Below, one piece after another: positions 1-8,064 of a stretch of 64,000 nucleotides of DNA (positions are counted from its first letter, which is position 1; the number at the start of each line of letters is the position of its first letter). Source of the stretch: Clostridia bacterium. Lineage in GTDB: Bacteria > Bacillota > Clostridia > Christensenellales > Borkfalkiaceae. The DNA is taken from NCBI GenBank assembly GCA_017445995.1, contig JAFSRT010000019.1, positions 1 to 64,000 on the forward strand. The letters are read 5' to 3'. The position numbers and the translations under genes were made by a program. Under the pieces are notes generated by a model that searched no databases, was not told the DNA's origin, and saw nothing but the letters and a program-made list of their open reading frames with translations.

Positions 1-508
<508 letters not shown>

Positions 509-558
509 AAAAATCTCCTTATCATTTTTTATTACGCTAAACAACGCAGGGAAGTAAG

Positions 559-798
559 TTACGGCAAATCCGTATATAACGTGCCGTCTTTTTCTTTCTT
601 CAAAAGCGCCACATATCCTTCACGGATCAAACGCACTTTCGTAATGCTTTTTTCTTCAAGGAAAGCGTTTATTTCATCAAAAAAGGCTCTCGGAATCAAC
701 GTTCCGAAGTTGCCGCTCACTTGCTTTCTCTTGTCTTTGTTCTTTTCCTCATACTTCCTGCGCGCTTGGCGTGCAGGGGTATTTTCTTTTCTTTCCAT
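559..798 (-). CDS. Small basic protein, possible ribbon-helix-helix accessory factor
   Basis: This is a 79-aa lysine- and arginine-rich protein starting 9 nt after AAGGAG. The N-terminal third is highly charged (RKYEEKNKDKRKQ). The rest (GTLIPRAFFDEINAFLEEKSITKVRLIREGYVAL) has the length and hydrophobic spacing of a ribbon-helix-helix DNA-binding unit. It lies between the tnpW-like and tnpV-like genes, a usual place for small DNA-binding accessory proteins of mobilizable elements. I do not recognise a named family, so a role in recombination or mobilization is inferred from context only. Confidence 0.55.
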   Translation of the reverse strand: MERKENTPARQARRKYEEKNKDKRKQVSGNFGTLIPRAFFDEINAFLEEKSITKVRLIREGYVALLKKEKDGTLYTDLP

Positions 799-811
799 AG
801 GTCTTTACTCC

Positions 812-1171
812 TTATACGTAAACTATTTCGTTTAAGATTTCTTCTTCAATAAGTTGTTTTATAGCGTTCTTGCACCTGACGTCTTCAAGATAGTTTCCCG
901 TATGCTTGTATCTAGGATCGTGCGAAAGTTTTTCGTGCATAACGTCCCACAATTCGTCTGCCGCTCTGTCAACGCCGTGCAGATACTCGGGAACATTTTC
1001 TATCGTCCAAAACTTTGCGGGATTATGTTCTTCAAGATACTTTTTAGCAAGCGTCCCGTATTTACCGTAAACGTGTTTTACGGGTTTAACGATACTTTGA
1101 TACAGTTTTACTTCTTCGACCGTCAAGCCTTCGCCAGCTTCTGCTTTTCTTAAAACTTCGTCTTTATTCAT
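812..1171 (-). CDS. tnpV: TnpV-like transposon-encoded protein
   Basis: This 119-aa protein starts 6 nt after a GGGAGG site. The central GKYGTLAKKYLEEHNP block and the C-terminal EEEILNEIVYV match the pattern of TnpV proteins, which are encoded near the recombinase in Tn4451-type elements; their role is unknown. It shares the strand and close spacing of the other backbone genes. The region between this gene and the relaxase (1172-1270) is AT-rich with no gene. The family call rests on the C-terminal signature and context. Confidence 0.7.
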   Translation of the reverse strand: MNKDEVLRKAEAGEGLTVEEVKLYQSIVKPVKHVYGKYGTLAKKYLEEHNPAKFWTIENVPEYLHGVDRAADELWDVMHEKLSHDPRYKHTGNYLEDVRCKNAIKQLIEEEILNEIVYV

Positions 1172-1270
1172 AAGAAACCTCCCTTAAAATATAAACTCGT
1201 ATCAATACTATATATTATTTTTCGGGATTTGTCAAGACCTATTGGCAAAAAAAGAATTTTTACCCCTAAA

Positions 1271-2314
1271 TTATTTGCTCCAATAATACTTGGAAGCATT
1301 TTCTTTGGCTTGTTTCGCTTTTTCTTGTTGTTTCTCGAACTCGACTTCGTCTTCTATTTCTCTTACATGATTTCTCGGTAAAGTAATAGGCGCGGTAAAC
1401 ATATCCACAAACGCTTGCATTATTCCCGTCGCTTTGAAAAAAGTCCGAGCATACGCTTCCGGTTCATGTTTTCTCACGGCAAGCATTGCCTCTTTTGCGA
1501 CTTTCGCTTGTTCTTCAAAACCCTTTGCCTTTTGATACTCGTTGAATAAATCTCCGTTGTCTTTGGCGAGTATCAAGTTTTCTTTTTTAAGACGTTTGTT
1601 CTCTACGGCCAAAGCAACGACTTGCTCTTTGAGTTTTCCTTTCTTCTTTGAAATCTCTCCGCTTTCCGCTTCTTTTAAGGCATCGGCATAAACCTGATTT
1701 CCCTGTTTTATTTCTTCCGCTTGTTCTATTATCTTTTTAGCCTTAAACTCGGCGGTGGATAAATGCTTTGCCTGACTGCCTTCTTTCCCTCGTTCCAAGT
1801 GATATTTCTTTCCGACTGATTCGTAAAAATTCGTTTGTAAATCTCTTAACCGCTGTTTATTGAATAACTCTTTACTGCATAATCTTCCGTCTGCGGTTAT
1901 GGGAATAAGATTTAAGTGCATATGCGGAGTGGTTTCATCCTGATGAACAACTGCTGAAATGATATTTTCTTCTCCGTATCTCTTTGCAAAGAATTCATAA
2001 CAGTCCGTAAAGAAATCTCGTGTTTTCCACGGGTGAAGAGAAGAGAAAAACTCGTTGTCGCTACCTAACACGAAAGAGTTCATAACTACCGCGTCTTTTC
2101 TTGGTTTGATAGGTAAGTTAAGACTTTTAATCCTGTCGTTTATAAACTCGGTATAAGTATTGAACCTTAACGCTAAACGATAATTGCGTATCGTCTTACT
2201 GCCGTCTATTTGCGGATTGTCCGCCTTATAATTCTCGTCTCTTTCGTTTTCTTTTTCGATAGGACAAACGTCCGACTTATGATATTTTTCCATATGACAT
2301 ACTAAATACGAAAT
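1271..2314 (-). CDS. MobV (Pre/Mob) family relaxase, TnpZ-like, probable ATT start
   Basis: Relaxases of this family nick oriT and lead one strand into a recipient using transfer machinery supplied by another element. The metal-binding motif HQDETTPHMH (H124, H131, H133 in the numbering used here) is intact, and NPQID...RNYRL is the usual N-terminal block. The C-terminal half is coiled coil. The first ATG (2293) is 30 nt from the ribosome binding site GGAGG (2324-2328), too far. An in-frame ATT at 2312-2314 lies 9 nt from it and adds SYLVCH before MEKYHK, which restores the family's usual N-terminus. I therefore call 347 aa. An oriT-like hairpin lies 50 bases upstream. Confidence 0.85.
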   Translation of the reverse strand: MSYLVCHMEKYHKSDVCPIEKENERDENYKADNPQIDGSKTIRNYRLALRFNTYTEFINDRIKSLNLPIKPRKDAVVMNSFVLGSDNEFFSSLHPWKTRDFFTDCYEFFAKRYGEENIISAVVHQDETTPHMHLNLIPITADGRLCSKELFNKQRLRDLQTNFYESVGKKYHLERGKEGSQAKHLSTAEFKAKKIIEQAEEIKQGNQVYADALKEAESGEISKKKGKLKEQVVALAVENKRLKKENLILAKDNGDLFNEYQKAKGFEEQAKVAKEAMLAVRKHEPEAYARTFFKATGIMQAFVDMFTAPITLPRNHVREIEDEVEFEKQQEKAKQAKENASKYYWSK

Positions 2315-2364
2315 TGTTTTTTACCTCCTTTAATCGTTTCGTTTTTTGTCAAAAAGCCTCGCAG

Positions 2365-2412
2365 AGCCCACTAAACTTCGTGAGCGAAGTATAGTGGGCT
2401 ACACTTTAAGTT
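2365..2412 (+). other. Probable oriT of pMV158/MobV type
   Basis: A 36-base inverted repeat (2365-2400) has 16-base arms with one mismatch around a TGAG loop and is followed by ACACTTTA. The segment reads GAAGTATAGTGGG then CTACACTTTA. From memory the pMV158 origin reads AAAGTATAGTGTG then TTATACTTTA, with the nick between the two parts, so the match is close over 23 positions. By analogy the nick would fall between 2398 and 2399. The site lies just upstream of the MobV gene, as in pMV158. Confidence 0.75.
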
Positions 2413-2457
2413 AAAGTTGAAAATTCTGCTTTCTGTTTGCTTGCATTTTGCTTCCCG

Positions 2458-2490
2458 TTAAGGCGGTCTTATTTTGTAATGATTTTGCAT
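2458..2490 (-). CDS. Possible 10-aa leader peptide
   Basis: A ribosome binding site GGAGG (2498-2502) is followed after 7 nt by ATG and ten codons (MQNHYKIRPP) ending in TAA. It lies between the terminator hairpin at 2535-2565 and oriT, on the strand of the relaxase. The strong initiation signal is the only reason to list it; so short an ORF could be chance. If real it may tune downstream translation or transcription. Confidence 0.3.
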   Translation of the reverse strand: MQNHYKIRPP

Positions 2491-2534
2491 TGTTTTACCT
2501 CCAAATTGTTTTCTTTCAGCCACAAAAAAGGGCA

Positions 2535-2565
2535 TAAAAAAGCCGATGATAACTCTATCACCGAC
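2535..2565 (-). terminator. Rho-independent terminator or attenuator upstream of the relaxase
   Basis: On the minus strand the RNA folds as GUCGGUGAUA, loop GAGU, UAUCAUCGGC (10 pairs, two of them G-U), followed directly by six U. It would end transcripts coming from the sigma-like gene, or act as an attenuator for the relaxase gene 220 bases downstream. Confidence 0.7.
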
Positions 2566-2772
2566 CACTTAACTTTGTTATTTAATTGTCGTTTGTTTGT
2601 TCTTTGTTACGTCACATATGCGCCATCTCCTCATCTTTTTAATACGAAAACGGAAGCCCAACTTGGACTTCTGTAATCAATTACGATATTCAGTTTGTCA
2701 AGTGAAAAAAATTCCCTCTATAATAAAGCCATAAGAGCCGAGAAAAATCGTACCCCCTGTAAAAAATGCCGA
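2566..2772 (-). promoter_or_regulatory. Leader region with AUG-UGA minimal ORF before the terminator
   Basis: This stretch has no gene. On the minus strand it holds a TTGACA hexamer (2696-2701, no good -10 at normal spacing), a 7-pair hairpin (2653-2671), and a GAGGAG ribosome binding site (2627-2632) followed after 9 nt by ATG directly joined to TGA (2612-2617). The terminator at 2535-2565 starts about 50 bases further on. A start-stop ORF in front of a terminator is the arrangement of ribosome-mediated attenuators in resistance-gene leaders. A regulatory role is inference. Confidence 0.4.
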
Positions 2773-3357
2773 TTATTTACCGAAAAGTGCCTTCAATAAC
2801 CGTAATTCTGCCGATTCGATTTCCTTTTGCTTTAACGCGCGCTCGCGCTCTCTTTTACGTTTCCGAGCTTCTTTTCTCTTTTGCCGTTTCTTTTCCTTTC
2901 GCTCTTCGAGTGCTTTCTGACGTAGTTTTTCGAGATTATCTTCCGCTTTTAAGATAAGTTTGCGGACAGCGCCTTCGGTTACGCCCATTTCGTCGGCAAT
3001 ATCGACCTTTTTCATATTCAGATATTTGAACATAAAATACGCTTCCGCTTGCCGCGGCGTTAACTTAGAATCCAAACGCTTACGTTGACGTTCAAGCCGC
3101 TCTTCTTCCATTTTTTCGATTTCTTCTTCAAGTTCGGCTTCTTCTTGTTTTTTCCACACGGTATCGATGTCCGCTTCCGGATCGGCAAATTCGAATCCTT
3201 CGTCTTCAAGCATTTGCAGGGAGGTATGACGGCGCGTTTCTTTACGATTTACTTTCTTTTCGTATTTTTCAAGTTCGTAAAAGACTTCCGCAATCTCGTC
3301 CGATACTTCTATGTCTTGTTTATGCCCATCGGCAAAAGTGTAGGTGATCGTTTTCAT
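2773..3357 (-). CDS. Sigma-70 region 4-like DNA-binding protein of the mobile element
   Basis: This 194-aa protein is highly charged. Residues of about 98 to 145 (LTPRQAEAYFMFKYLNMKKVDIADEMGVTEGAVRK) form a sigma region 4 type helix-turn-helix. Long Lys/Arg/Glu coiled stretches flank it. Such sigma-like proteins are frequent in clostridial conjugative and mobilizable elements, where they probably control element genes; it lacks sigma regions 2 and 3, so it is not a full sigma factor. The start codon overlaps the stop of the 47-aa ORF by 4 nt and has no good ribosome binding site of its own, which suggests coupled translation. Confidence 0.7.
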   Translation of the reverse strand: MKTITYTFADGHKQDIEVSDEIAEVFYELEKYEKKVNRKETRRHTSLQMLEDEGFEFADPEADIDTVWKKQEEAELEEEIEKMEEERLERQRKRLDSKLTPRQAEAYFMFKYLNMKKVDIADEMGVTEGAVRKLILKAEDNLEKLRQKALEERKEKKRQKRKEARKRKRERERALKQKEIESAELRLLKALFGK

Positions 3358-3497
3358 AAATTATCGGTTATTGTACCTGTTTTAATGTGATAAGCAATAT
3401 TATTTTTATTACAAAATTCAATTGTTTTATTTGCAAGGTCGTTGAAAAACTCTTTATGCTTTTTATATGCCGTTACGTATTTGTTAAAGTAATACAT
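3354..3497 (-). CDS. 47-aa small protein linked to the ATPase gene
   Basis: An ORF of 47 codons begins at ATG 3497, overlapping the ATPase stop by one base (TAATG), and ends in TGA overlapping the next gene's ATG (ATGA). The product begins MYYFNKYVTAYKKHKEFF and is rich in aromatic and lysine residues, with no signal peptide or membrane segment. The overlaps on both sides argue for a real gene in one operon. I recognise no family. It could be a partner or antitoxin of the ATPase-nuclease, or the remnant of a longer gene. Confidence 0.5.
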   Translation of the reverse strand: MYYFNKYVTAYKKHKEFFNDLANKTIEFCNKNNIAYHIKTGTITDNL

Positions 3498-5440
3498 TAT
3501 TTGCTCTGTAATTTAATTATTTCACGTATAATATCAAAAATTTTAGAAAATTCTGAAAAATCAAAGCCGTCTGCGAATGAATCTTTATTAAAGATATTTT
3601 GAGCAAATTGCGATTTCGATAGCGCAACTGGTTTTTCTTGCTTTAAATCATCCCTTAAATAAACTTTTTCATCTACTATTCCATTATTATCTATTTTTGT
3701 TTGAATACGGCTACACTTTGTAGCATACTTTCCATCCGTACTATTACCACTAGAATAAAATTCACCACCAAGAAACAGCCTACAATTGTTTGCATCTTCT
3801 TTTAATAAATCCTTTTTTAAATAATAATGTTCAATTGATGTTTGAGAACCATATTCTTCTTTGTGTGCAATAGGAATACAGAACCCAAAAACATTATTTC
3901 CAAATGAAAAATAATTCTCATTATTACTATTTAAATCTTTTACTATATCTTCATCATCACGATCAAAAACCCCAATTATTATTCTTTGTTGCGGAATTCG
4001 AGAGTAATCTTTTAACATTCTAAGTAACGTCTTATTCCCTAATGTGTCATCATATTTATAGAATTCCACATCAATATCTACTATTTTAAGCGCATCCAGA
4101 GCTGCATTTAGGTGCATCCAATCCGTTTTTCCCTCTGTAATTATTAGTGGTTTTGTATTCTCTTGAAGTGTTTTGAATAAATCTTCGTATCTATGATAAT
4201 AAATTTCATTTTCTTTTATCATCATTTGGTAGACTTCTTCATATAGTGGATTATTCTGTAATGAAGTTTCAATGCCACTTCCATTAGATAAAAAAATGGG
4301 TACCGTACGGCTATTTAATTTTTCCATCAATCCCATAGATACAAACGGAGAGTGTGAACTAATTATAAATTGAATATTAGGGAAAAGACTGAATAATGAT
4401 GGCAAAATTTCTTTTTGCATTTTAATATGCAAATGTTTGTCTATCTCATCAATTAAAACGATGCCGCTTATATCATTAAATTTATTAATATTGTCTGCTT
4501 GATGTAATAATTCTCCAAACAGGGTAATGATGGCAGTTTCTCCAGATGAAAGATTAAATATCGAGGGATATTTTTGATATTTCCCTTTATCTTCATCTCG
4601 CATTATTGATATCCTTTGCGCTGGATTAACTCTTTTACCAATTCCAAGTCTTAAAGTTCCACCTTCGTTATTTAATATGCTACTATTGATAATATCATTT
4701 AGTGAAATCCATATCCTTGTATTTTCGGGCGTAACATCTAATGATATTGAACCTTGAGCCGTAGAAATATGTTGTAATTCTTTATTTACCTGCCAATCTA
4801 ATACGACATCCATCATCCAACTTGCAAGATTGTGAAAATTAGTAACAACTTCTATATCGTTAGGCATATATCCAGCATAGGATGCCCCTAGTTTAAATTT
4901 TATTTCATTTTTATACTCTTTATTTAAAAACCCAGGGTATTCAAATCTGTATGCAGGAAAATATGTTGCTAAATTAGAATTAAACAGTGCTTGAACTTTT
5001 TCTGCTGTGGCATTTTTTGAAACACATTTTGCGCATGGCTGTTGAGAAAGAATATTGGATATCTGCTCGAAAGGTATTTTATCTTCTAAGCTTATTGCAC
5101 TATTATATTGTTCTTTCGTACATTTATTTCTCACATCAACGTAATCAATGTGCTCATTATTAAAGTTAAATCTAAAATAAACAAAAGAAGGCTCTATTGA
5201 ATTTAAATTGTAGATTGATGAAGACACGCGATAAAATTTACTTTCTTTACCTTCAAACTCATTTGAATAATGAGGTCGAGCAATCTCATAAAACGCATCA
5301 ACTATGTGGGATATAATTGTAGTTTTTCCCCCACCGTTATATGCATTAAGCAAAACAATGTTTTTATTGTTAAACTCTAATTCTAAATGTGAAAATGGTG
5401 CTCTATTGTGAAAAACAGCCTTTTCTAAATATAAACTCAT
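3497..5440 (-). CDS. OLD-like ATPase-TOPRIM nuclease (defence)
   Basis: This 647-aa protein joins an ABC/RecF-type ATPase to a TOPRIM domain. Visible motifs are Walker A NGGGKTT (35-41), signature LSSGE (297-301), Walker B IVLIDEID (327-334), H-loop SSHSPF (361-366), then TOPRIM ITEGKTD with E436 and DRDDED at 493-498. Two CxxC-like cysteines (C136, C139) sit in the insertion. OLD-family nucleases and related ATPase/TOPRIM fusions act in phage defence (P2 Old, GajA, PARIS-like systems). Which class this belongs to I cannot decide. The start follows AAAGGAG. It is separated by 170 bases from the HNH gene upstream, so it may be its own unit with the 47-aa ORF. Codon use is AT-rich compared with the chromosome. 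Confidence 0.8.
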   Translation of the reverse strand: MSLYLEKAVFHNRAPFSHLELEFNNKNIVLLNAYNGGGKTTIISHIVDAFYEIARPHYSNEFEGKESKFYRVSSSIYNLNSIEPSFVYFRFNFNNEHIDYVDVRNKCTKEQYNSAISLEDKIPFEQISNILSQQPCAKCVSKNATAEKVQALFNSNLATYFPAYRFEYPGFLNKEYKNEIKFKLGASYAGYMPNDIEVVTNFHNLASWMMDVVLDWQVNKELQHISTAQGSISLDVTPENTRIWISLNDIINSSILNNEGGTLRLGIGKRVNPAQRISIMRDEDKGKYQKYPSIFNLSSGETAIITLFGELLHQADNINKFNDISGIVLIDEIDKHLHIKMQKEILPSLFSLFPNIQFIISSHSPFVSMGLMEKLNSRTVPIFLSNGSGIETSLQNNPLYEEVYQMMIKENEIYYHRYEDLFKTLQENTKPLIITEGKTDWMHLNAALDALKIVDIDVEFYKYDDTLGNKTLLRMLKDYSRIPQQRIIIGVFDRDDEDIVKDLNSNNENYFSFGNNVFGFCIPIAHKEEYGSQTSIEHYYLKKDLLKEDANNCRLFLGGEFYSSGNSTDGKYATKCSRIQTKIDNNGIVDEKVYLRDDLKQEKPVALSKSQFAQNIFNKDSFADGFDFSEFSKIFDIIREIIKLQSK

Positions 5441-5610
5441 TTTGTTTCTCCTTTGATTATTTTACAGATTCTTTGATAAAGGCAATTCCGCCTGTAGTTT
5501 TTTTATTCTTATTTATTTCATTGGGCGCAAGTAAAAGTGATAGTTTTTATAAATTTTCGGTATATCCAATGTTTTATAAATAAAACCTTTCGGGTTTGAT
5601 AATTCTTGAA

Positions 5611-6351
5611 CTAAAACTTCAGATGCAAATCTAACAGAATTAATATGTTTTTATCACGATGCTTAAAACATAACTCTTCGCGACTAAATATTGGATTGAG
5701 TTTGTGTAAAAGCCTGTGGTGGTTAGGGCAGACAATGATAATATTATTTGCATTATTGTTTTGTGTTTCTGAAAAATGCTCTATATGATGGGCTTCACAA
5801 ATATCTTCATCTAACCCATCAATCGGTTTTCTGCCACAGATCTGACACTGTCCTTTATACAGTTTTTTCAGTTTATGTATGATAGATGTATTGCACACAC
5901 GTCGCGTCGTTGTTCCTGTTACAACCTCAATTGTCGCATTTGGGTCAGACAAATTAATAATTTGTTCCATCTCTTCTTCCGACATCTCATCAGTTTTAAC
6001 CGAATGAATGACAGACTCTGTATCCGCAGATGATTCGTCGAAATTCGCAATTAGCGATTTTACAATCTCTGTCAAGTCATCAAATGATATTGTTCGCAAA
6101 TATGCGCCCATTTCTACCACTTCTTTCGAGGGAGGTCTGTTTTTCCAGCCATTTCGTGAGCTTGAACTTTCCGGCAAAGCATCAAATTCGTCGCGCCTGA
6201 GCTTGAGATAATTGTTGTCACGTCCTGCAACAATTGAAATGCTCTTCATTGCTTCGCTTCTGTTGCTATAACCCAAAGCAAATACAGCTTTCATATCATA
6301 TTCAGAAAGATAATAGGCTATAATAGACAGCATTTTACTTGTCGTTTGCAT
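5611..6351 (-). CDS. HNH endonuclease, restriction-associated
   Basis: This 246-aa protein has a C-terminal HNH nuclease: zinc pair CQIC (169-172), EAHHIEHF (186-193), N203 and CPNHHRLLH (208-216). The N-terminal 105 residues (YYLSEYD, ALGY, RRDEFDAL, NGWKNRPP) form a domain common in HNH proteins found beside restriction genes. It is the last gene of the Mza-like operon, and its ATG lies inside the vsr 3' end (17-base overlap) behind a GGAG site at 7 nt. It probably cuts DNA unprotected by the adjacent methyltransferase; that role is inferred from position. Confidence 0.85.
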   Translation of the reverse strand: MQTTSKMLSIIAYYLSEYDMKAVFALGYSNRSEAMKSISIVAGRDNNYLKLRRDEFDALPESSSSRNGWKNRPPSKEVVEMGAYLRTISFDDLTEIVKSLIANFDESSADTESVIHSVKTDEMSEEEMEQIINLSDPNATIEVVTGTTTRRVCNTSIIHKLKKLYKGQCQICGRKPIDGLDEDICEAHHIEHFSETQNNNANNIIIVCPNHHRLLHKLNPIFSREELCFKHRDKNILILLDLHLKF

Positions 6352-6769
6352 ATATTTTCTCCAATTTTTTAAACAGAGTCTCTAATGACGATTCCAGTAT
6401 ATGCGGTTTAAGTTCGCATTCCCAAACAGTTATTACTCGCCATCCTAACAATTCAAGTTGTTTTATCTTTTCCTCATCACGTTTTTTATTTGCGAGAAGT
6501 TTCTTTTCCCAGAAATCAGCATTGTTCTCCGGCCAAACAAAATATTTACAGCCTGCGTGCATATGCCAGAAACAGCCATTAACAAATATTACCGTCTTAT
6601 ATTTCTTCAAAACAATATCGGGAGTCCCCGGTAAAGATTTGACATTGCGACGGTAACGGAAGCCGTGCGCAAATAAATATTTTGCAACAAGTTCTTCCGG
6701 CTTCGTTTTCTTCCCTTTTATTCGGGACATATTGTAGCTTCTTGTTTCTTTATCATGAACATCCATCAA
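6335..6769 (-). CDS. vsr: Very-short-patch repair endonuclease Vsr
   Basis: This 144-aa protein is typical in length for Vsr. It shows MSRIKGKKTKPE, the FRYRRNVKSLPGTPDIV segment with the catalytic aspartate, and FVNGCFWHMHAGC with the zinc-binding histidine and cysteine residues. Vsr nicks DNA at T:G mismatches that arise when 5-methylcytosine deaminates, and such genes are almost always next to a C5 methyltransferase, as here: the start overlaps the dcm-like stop by 4 nt. In this operon it also lies among defence genes, so a restriction role cannot be excluded. Confidence 0.92.
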   Translation of the reverse strand: MMDVHDKETRSYNMSRIKGKKTKPEELVAKYLFAHGFRYRRNVKSLPGTPDIVLKKYKTVIFVNGCFWHMHAGCKYFVWPENNADFWEKKLLANKKRDEEKIKQLELLGWRVITVWECELKPHILESSLETLFKKLEKIYANDK

Positions 6770-8052
6770 TACTTTTCCATTATTTTTTCAAAACTATATA
6801 ATTGATAGAAAAACCCCTCAAGCATTTTCACCGGAATGCTGTTCCCAGCCATACGAATGATTTTGTCTCTCGGGAATAAACAGCTTTTAATTCTTTGTTC
6901 CGGATTTTTTTTCTGCAATCTTTCGTAATCATTGTCAGTAAATCCCATAAATAATAAGCATTCGCGCGGAGTCAGATAACGGAATTTGCCTCTGTTTTGT
7001 ATGCCACAATCAAAATATATATTACCGGAATTAGGGTGCCTATCCTGTTTTGTTGTAATTGTCCTTATAAATGTTTCCTTCGTTATATTCCCATTCTCAT
7101 CAATAATCTTGGGATTTTCATTCCATATTTTTCTTCTTGAAGGTGTATCATTAGGCGTACAGTCAACAGCTTCCTGCCATAAGGGCGAATCGGTATTTTT
7201 TGGAATACGCAATAAATCTTTTACTTTTTTGGACTTATAATAAGCAGAAGCTTTATATTGTTCGACAATATAATCTGTGTCTTTTTCGCCCCACTTTTCA
7301 AATTGAGACAAGATTTCTGCTTTTAACTGCTGATTATTACCGACAAATACACTTAACATCAGTAATCTTGGTCTGTTTTGAGGAATTCCATAATAACGGG
7401 CGTTGACAAGGATATATTTACTTATGTAACCGAAATTATTTAATTCGTCTATCCAAAGATTGAAGTTTTCTTTGTGCCGTTCAGATAATAGGGTGGGAAC
7501 GTTTTCCATAATGAGATAACGCGGAAGATATTTGCCGGCTCCTTTCATTTCAGAAAGTATTCGTCCAACCTGCCATAAAAGGCTTGAACGGCTCCCGGAA
7601 TCTTTATCAATCCCTTTGTTATAGCCGTGGAACGCACCGACGTTCGATAAATCCTGACAAGGAAAAGAATATGTCATAATATCAGTGTTGTCGGGCATTT
7701 GGTCGCCTTGCACACTACTTATGTCAACTAGATTATGTGTCCGTTTAATCGCGGACAAAATTCTTTTTAAAACAGCCTCACTATAACTATGTAATGTAGC
7801 ATAGGTCATAGCTTCTTTACCATTGTTGCTCAAAGTATAATTCTTAAGTTTTTCAAAGATCTGTTCTTTGGTCATACTTTCAACTTCTGGCAAATTTTCT
7901 GTGCTTTCGTGTATGGCATCATACGCTATAAAAGCGTGTATATCCCACTCACAAGTCGCCTGTATTTTTGTTTTTATCCCAATGTTTTTTAAAGCGCGAG
8001 CCTGACTCCCAATACCGCTGAACAGCTCGACTATGTTGTAAATCTTTTTCAT
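6766..8052 (-). CDS. DNA C5 cytosine methyltransferase (Dcm-like)
   Basis: This 428-aa protein has the ordered C5 methyltransferase motifs: SAM-binding ELFSGIGSQARAL (9-21), catalytic SFPCQDLSNVG with PC at 131-132, MENVP (182-186), QNRPR, a variable target-recognition part, then FRYLTPRECLLFMGF and MAGNSIP near the C-terminus. It would methylate a specific sequence in host DNA; the target cannot be read from the protein. The gene starts 12 bases after the AIPR stop and overlaps vsr. In this setting it likely marks self DNA for the Mza-like system and the HNH nuclease. Confidence 0.93.
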   Translation of the reverse strand: MKKIYNIVELFSGIGSQARALKNIGIKTKIQATCEWDIHAFIAYDAIHESTENLPEVESMTKEQIFEKLKNYTLSNNGKEAMTYATLHSYSEAVLKRILSAIKRTHNLVDISSVQGDQMPDNTDIMTYSFPCQDLSNVGAFHGYNKGIDKDSGSRSSLLWQVGRILSEMKGAGKYLPRYLIMENVPTLLSERHKENFNLWIDELNNFGYISKYILVNARYYGIPQNRPRLLMLSVFVGNNQQLKAEILSQFEKWGEKDTDYIVEQYKASAYYKSKKVKDLLRIPKNTDSPLWQEAVDCTPNDTPSRRKIWNENPKIIDENGNITKETFIRTITTKQDRHPNSGNIYFDCGIQNRGKFRYLTPRECLLFMGFTDNDYERLQKKNPEQRIKSCLFPRDKIIRMAGNSIPVKMLEGFFYQLYSFEKIMEKY

Positions 8053-8064
8053 TTTTCACCGTTA

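Noticed and set aside
2437..2676. 79-aa plus-strand ORF over the relaxase leader
   Set aside because: It runs antisense through oriT-proximal hairpins and the terminator, has no binding site, and looks like non-coding sequence.
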